Shown here: positions 15,215 to 18,247 of the stretch, one piece after another
Layout of the letters: each line of letters starts with the position of its first letter
How positions within the stretch are numbered: the first letter of the stretch is position 1
DNA from: CALMFQ01 sp964495595
GTDB taxonomy: Bacteria > Pseudomonadota > Gammaproteobacteria > Burkholderiales > SCOH01
Direction of reading: 5' to 3'
Length of the DNA: 18,247 nt
NCBI GenBank assembly: GCA_964495595.1
Contig: CAZBWH010000066.1
Span: 1 to 18,247, forward strand
Made by a program: the position numbers and the translations under genes
Notes under the pieces: model-generated
The model's database searches: none
Seen by the model: only the letters and a program-made list of their open reading frames with translations
What the model was told of the DNA's origin: nothing

Positions 15215-15877
15215 ATGAAACCCAGCATGACCACCCGCCTGACGTGTATTGCCATTGCCAGCGGTCTGCTGGCCGGCTGCGCTACCAACCCGGACGGTTC
15301 GATGAGCATTGATCACCGCCTGACCGGCACCCTGGTCGGCGCGGCGGTGGGTTGCGGCATTGCCAAGGCTGCCAAGAAAGATTGCGCCGCCGGCGCGGCC
15401 ATCGGTGCGGCGGCCGGCTTCATGGTGGGCTGGTATTTCGAGTCGAAAAAAGTCGCCAGCGCCCAGCAGGTCAACAAGGAATACGAGTCCCGCAGGGTGC
15501 CGGTGCCCAAGGATGATATCCGGGCCGCAGCGTTTACCTCCAGTGTACAAAGCGCGCCAGGCGCCCAGGGAGACAGCGAAATCCAGGTCACCTCCAACAC
15601 CGACCTGATCGGCTACGGCGACAAGGTACCTGTGGTTGAGCAAAAATACGCGCTGTACGACGAGCAGAACAAGCTGGTGGAATCGAAAACCGAGAAACTG
15701 GCGGCCGTGGATGGCGCCGGCCGTTACCAGTCCCGCTCGAAGTTCAAGACACCGGCTAAGGGCAAGGCGTACCGCCTGGAAACCACTCTGGTATCCAACG
15801 GCAAGGATGTGAAGAAAGGCAGCTACAAGGTAACCCGGCTCGACACCGGCAGCGTGACGCTACTGGCCTTGCGCTGA
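15215..15877 (+). CDS. Glycine-zipper lipoprotein, function unknown
   Basis: A 220-residue protein with a lipoprotein signal peptide and lipobox LAGC; the acylated cysteine would be C22. The next residue is Ala, not Asp, so outer-membrane sorting is expected under the usual Lol rule. Residues 36-74 are Gly/Ala-rich with small-residue spacing (GTLVGAAVGCGIA, AAGAAIGAAAGFMVGWYF), typical of glycine-zipper segments that pack or oligomerise in membranes. Two cysteines (C47, C57) lie within it. A polar, basic linker (75-105, with ESRRVPVPK) leads to a C-terminal soluble domain (about 120-220) with alternating beta-like patterns. I do not recognise a specific family. The start has AGGAA ten bases upstream; an in-frame ATG four codons later is a weaker alternative. 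It follows the caspase gene after 33 bases on the same strand and precedes a hairpin terminator, so the two probably form an operon. Confidence 0.85.
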   Translation: MKPSMTTRLTCIAIASGLLAGCATNPDGSMSIDHRLTGTLVGAAVGCGIAKAAKKDCAAGAAIGAAAGFMVGWYFESKKVASAQQVNKEYESRRVPVPKDDIRAAAFTSSVQSAPGAQGDSEIQVTSNTDLIGYGDKVPVVEQKYALYDEQNKLVESKTEKLAAVDGAGRYQSRSKFKTPAKGKAYRLETTLVSNGKDVKKGSYKVTRLDTGSVTLLALR

Positions 15878-15922
15878 TCGATTGCGGCAGCCCGGGAAGC
15901 ATCGGCGGCTGTCGGATTATTT

Positions 15923-15955
15923 GACAACGCCCCGGAATGGTTCCGGGGCGTTGTC
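15923..15955 (+). terminator. Hairpin terminator after the lipoprotein gene
   Basis: A perfect 15-bp stem (15923-15937 and 15941-15955) with loop TGG and a GC core CGCCCCGG. It lies 46 bases past the stop codon, between convergent genes. Only a short CATTT follows on the plus strand, and AAATAA on the minus strand, so the U-run is poor; it may act mainly as a bidirectional block or 3'-end stabiliser. Confidence 0.75.
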
Positions 15956-15957
15956 CA

Positions 15958-16045
15958 TTTCAGGGCACCGGCCTGCAAACCGCTCTGGTATTGCCTTGCA
16001 GCCCGGCCTGCAGGCCCCGTCCCTATTGCCTTTCAGGGCACTGGC
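15958..16045. repeat. Degenerate ~35-bp repeat, three copies
   Basis: Related units begin near 15958, 15989 and 16024. TTTCAGGGCACCGGC (15958-15972) recurs as TTTCAGGGCACTGGC (16031-16045). TATTGCCTTGCAG (15989-16001) recurs as TATTGCCTTTCAG (16024-16036). CCGGCCTGCA occurs in the first two units. The array ends directly at the metY stop codon. Confidence 0.65.
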
Positions 16046-17320
16046 TTAGACTGCTGCGGCCAGCGACTGGTCGATATCGGCCATCAGATCGTCGATGTGT
16101 TCGATGCCGATCGACAGCCGGATCATGTCTTCGCTGACCCCGGCCCTGGCCATTTCGGCAGGCGAAAGCTGACGGTGGGTAGTGCTGGCCGGGTGGCAGG
16201 CAAGTGATTTGGCGTCGCCGATATTGACCAGCCGGGTCACCAGTTGCAGCGCATCGATAAAGCGCCCGCCCGCCTCGCGCCCGCCCTTGATGCCGAAGCT
16301 GAGAATGCCTGACGCTTGCCCGCCCAGGTAGCGATCGGCCAGCGGTTTGAATTCGCTGCTTTCCAGCCCGGCGTAGCGCACCCAGGCCACCTGCGGGTGA
16401 GCCTCCAGGTGTCTGGCAACCGCCAGGGTGTTGGCGCAGATGCGCTCCATCCGCAGCGCCAGGGTTTCGATGCCCTGCAGGATCATGAAACTGTTGAACG
16501 GGCTGATCGCTGCGCCCATGTTGCGCAGCGGCACCACCCGCGCCCGGCCAATGTAGGCTGCGGCGCCCAGCGCCTCGGTGTAGACCACGCCGTGGTAGCT
16601 GACATCCGGCTCATTCAGCCGCTTGAAACGCTGCTTGTGCTCGGCCCAGGGGAATTTGCCCGAATCGACGATCGCGCCGCCGATGCTGTTGCCGTGACCG
16701 CCCAGATATTTGGTCAGCGAGTGCACCACAATATCGGCACCGTGTTCAAACGGCCGGCACAGATACGGACTGGCAACGGTGTTGTCGACAATCAGCGGCA
16801 CGCCGTGGCGATGGGCCACCTCGGCCAGCGCGGCAATATCGACCAGGTTGCCCAGCGGGTTGCCGATTGATTCGATGTACACGGCCTTGGTGCGTTCGTC
16901 GATCAGAGTGCCAAAGGTTGCCGGATCGCGGTAGTCGGCAAACCGCACCTCGATGCCGTATTGCGGCAGCGTGTGGGCGAACAGATTGTAGGTGCCACCG
17001 TACAGGGTGCTGCTGGAAACGATATTGTCGCCCGCTTCGGCAATGGTCTGGATCGCGTAAGTGATTGCCGCCTGGCCCGACGCCAGCGCCAGCGCCCCAA
17101 TCCCGCCCTCCAGTCCCGCCAGGCGCTTTTCCAGCACATCGGTGGTTGGATTCATGATCCGGGTGTAGATATTGCCGGCCACTTTCAGATCGAACAGATC
17201 GGCGCCGTGCTGAGTGCTGTCAAAGGCATAACTGGTGGTTTGGTAGATTGGCACCGCTACCGATTTGGTCACCGGATCGGGGCTGTAACCGCCATGCACG
17301 GCGATGGTTTCCAGACGCAT
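16046..17320 (-). CDS. metY: O-acetylhomoserine sulfhydrylase (PLP-dependent, Cys/Met metabolism family)
   Basis: A 424-residue cytoplasmic PLP enzyme that most likely joins sulfide to O-acetyl-L-homoserine to make homocysteine in methionine synthesis. The PLP lysine is K204 in VHSLTKYLGGHG. VDNTVASPYLCRPFEHGADI, the substrate/PLP region YTRIMNPTTDVLEKRLAGLEGG and the C-terminal SLACHPASTTHRQL are characteristic. The length is close to the 425-430 residues usual for MetY and longer than MetB/MetC (about 385), which favours sulfhydrylase over cystathionine enzymes; an O-succinylhomoserine-using homologue cannot be excluded. I chose the ATG at 17318-17320 because AGGAG lies six bases upstream; the ATG two codons earlier abuts that site. 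The open frame runs further upstream to 17458 but crosses the leader. No partner sulfur-metabolism gene is visible nearby. Confidence 0.93.
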   Translation of the reverse strand: MRLETIAVHGGYSPDPVTKSVAVPIYQTTSYAFDSTQHGADLFDLKVAGNIYTRIMNPTTDVLEKRLAGLEGGIGALALASGQAAITYAIQTIAEAGDNIVSSSTLYGGTYNLFAHTLPQYGIEVRFADYRDPATFGTLIDERTKAVYIESIGNPLGNLVDIAALAEVAHRHGVPLIVDNTVASPYLCRPFEHGADIVVHSLTKYLGGHGNSIGGAIVDSGKFPWAEHKQRFKRLNEPDVSYHGVVYTEALGAAAYIGRARVVPLRNMGAAISPFNSFMILQGIETLALRMERICANTLAVARHLEAHPQVAWVRYAGLESSEFKPLADRYLGGQASGILSFGIKGGREAGGRFIDALQLVTRLVNIGDAKSLACHPASTTHRQLSPAEMARAGVSEDMIRLSIGIEHIDDLMADIDQSLAAAV

Positions 17321-17355
17321 GAACATCTCCTCTTGTCGAACGGGGTAAAGGAACG

Positions 17356-17377
17356 GTTGCCGGAGAAGTCCGGCAAC
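17356..17377 (-). promoter_or_regulatory. Hairpin in the metY leader
   Basis: GTTGCCGGA (17356-17364) and TCCGGCAAC (17369-17377) form a perfect 9-bp stem with a four-base loop, 35 bases upstream of the metY start. On the minus strand the loop is CTTC. A TATCAT -10-like hexamer (17388-17393) just upstream would put the hairpin near the 5' end of the mRNA, but no good -35 is seen. Confidence 0.5.
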
Positions 17378-17512
17378 GGCTAACGTGATGATAGCAGCCG
17401 GATCACAGCCGGTCGCGCCAACTACGCCCCCTTTTGACGCAGGATTCACAGCTCGCAAGTAGACGGCCCGACAGGACGATCCGGCGCACCCCGGGCAGCA
17501 GGCAGGGAGAAA

Positions 17513-18247
17513 TCACAGCCGGGCCAGTTGCTGCTGCAGCGCATCCAGAGCGGCAGCGTCGCCACGCACGCGGAACACGGCGCCGTCTTCGTTGGCGCTT
17601 TCTTCCAGCACCACACAGTTGGCGTAGATGTCGCCGCGTAATTGCTGCGCCGACCAGGGCAGGAACAGTTCCGTTTCGACCAGATCCTGCTGGAAAAACG
17701 CGACAATGGTCTGGTGCAGCTTTGCCACGTCGTCCGGACGGCGCGCGCTCATCACCACGCAGCCGGGGTATTGCGCGCGCAGTGCCGCTTCGCATTCGGC
17801 CTGTGCCGCAGCGTCGCCGACGTGGTCGATCTTGTTGAAGACGCGGATACGCGGCACGTGGTCGGCCTCGATTTCCTCCAGCACCTTGTCGGTCACTTCC
17901 AGCTGGCGCACGAAACCGGGGTCGCTGGCGTCGATCACGTGCAGCAGCAGCGATGCATCCAGCGCTTCGTCCAGCGTCGACTTGAACGAGGCCACCAGGC
18001 CGTGCGGCAGATTCTTGATGAAGCCGACCGTATCGCTGACCAGCACGCGCGGCACGCTTTCCGGGTACAAGGCGCGCACGGTGGTATCGAGCGTGGCGAA
18101 CAGTTTGTTGGCAACCAGCACTTCGCTGCCGGTCAAGGCGCGCATCAGCGTCGATTTGCCGGCATTGGTGTAACCCACCAGCGCCACGCCGGCCAGCCCC
18201 TTGCGCTCTTGCCGCCGCGCGCGCTGGGTTTTGCGCTCGGCCTCCAT
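17513..18247 (-). CDS. hflX: Ribosome-associated GTPase HflX (5' end outside the window)
   Basis: The C-terminal 244 residues of HflX, a GTPase that splits or rescues stalled ribosomes, notably after heat stress. The G domain is complete: G1 GYTNAGKST (25-33), G2 ATLDTT (51-56), G3 DTVGF (72-76), G4 NKID (138-141) and a G5-like SAR. DTVGFIKNLPHGLVASFKSTL is the typical HflX switch-2 segment. The first residues (MEAERKTQRARRQERKG) are the basic helix that joins the N-terminal HflX domain to the G domain. The methionine at the window edge is therefore internal, and the gene continues past 18247. About 190 bases separate its stop from metY on the same strand, with no clear terminator. Confidence 0.94.
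   Translation of the reverse strand: MEAERKTQRARRQERKGLAGVALVGYTNAGKSTLMRALTGSEVLVANKLFATLDTTVRALYPESVPRVLVSDTVGFIKNLPHGLVASFKSTLDEALDASLLLHVIDASDPGFVRQLEVTDKVLEEIEADHVPRIRVFNKIDHVGDAAAQAECEAALRAQYPGCVVMSARRPDDVAKLHQTIVAFFQQDLVETELFLPWSAQQLRGDIYANCVVLEESANEDGAVFRVRGDAAALDALQQQLARL

Noticed and set aside
12734..15643. 969-codon open frame on the minus strand opposite the caspase and lipoprotein genes
   Set aside because: It crosses two well-supported genes, has no recognisable domain or motif, and is rich in Gly/Ala/Arg/His/Gln as expected from the antisense of GC-rich coding DNA.
15215..15877. Lipoprotein as a gasdermin-like pore former
   Set aside because: The glycine zipper and nearby caspase invite the comparison, but the fold and length do not resemble bacterial gasdermins and it carries an export signal.
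17321..17458. N-terminal extension of metY by 46 residues
   Set aside because: The ribosome-binding site and family alignment both support the ATG at 17318-17320; the extension would translate the leader hairpin.

Overview
The window looks like a chromosomal segment of a Gram-negative proteobacterium, most likely a betaproteobacterium. The run tig-clpP-clpX-lon-hupB-tRNA-Val-tRNA-Asp-ppiD is a familiar gene order in Neisseriales and their relatives. The call rests on gene order and protein character only; no database was searched. Most genes lie on the minus strand, and the exceptions are the most interesting part.

Region 1 (about 1-3300, minus strand) reads ppiD > family-5-like uracil-DNA glycosylase > uvrC > pgsA > tRNA-Gly. 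It holds two DNA-repair enzymes, both with four-cysteine Fe-S signatures, then a phospholipid synthase, and ends in a tRNA with its own near-consensus promoter. Region 2 (3349-5575) holds ppiD, a membrane-anchored periplasmic folding factor, and a tRNA-Val/tRNA-Asp pair. The pair has its own promoter and ends in a perfect long-stem terminator. Region 3 (5585-11993) is a proteostasis block: trigger factor, ClpP, ClpX and Lon, followed by the nucleoid protein HU. tig and clpP overlap by one base. lon has a candidate heat-shock (sigma-32-like) promoter in the 331-base clpX-lon gap.

Region 4 (12275-15955) is on the plus strand and sits between tig and metY. It has two genes. The first encodes a 968-residue exported protein with WD40-like repeats, a linker and a C-terminal caspase-fold (metacaspase/orthocaspase) peptidase with an intact His809/Cys858 dyad. 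The second encodes a 220-residue lipoprotein with a glycine-zipper segment. They have a candidate promoter upstream and a 15-bp perfect hairpin downstream, so they look like a self-contained envelope module set among housekeeping genes. It is the best candidate here for an undescribed system: a secreted metacaspase paired with a membrane-active-looking lipoprotein.

Region 5 (15956-18247, minus strand) contains a degenerate ~35-bp repeat, metY (O-acetylhomoserine sulfhydrylase) with a hairpin in its leader, and the 3' part of hflX, which runs off the window end. By eye the DNA from about 12.2 kb onward is more GC-rich than the first 8 kb; this was not computed.
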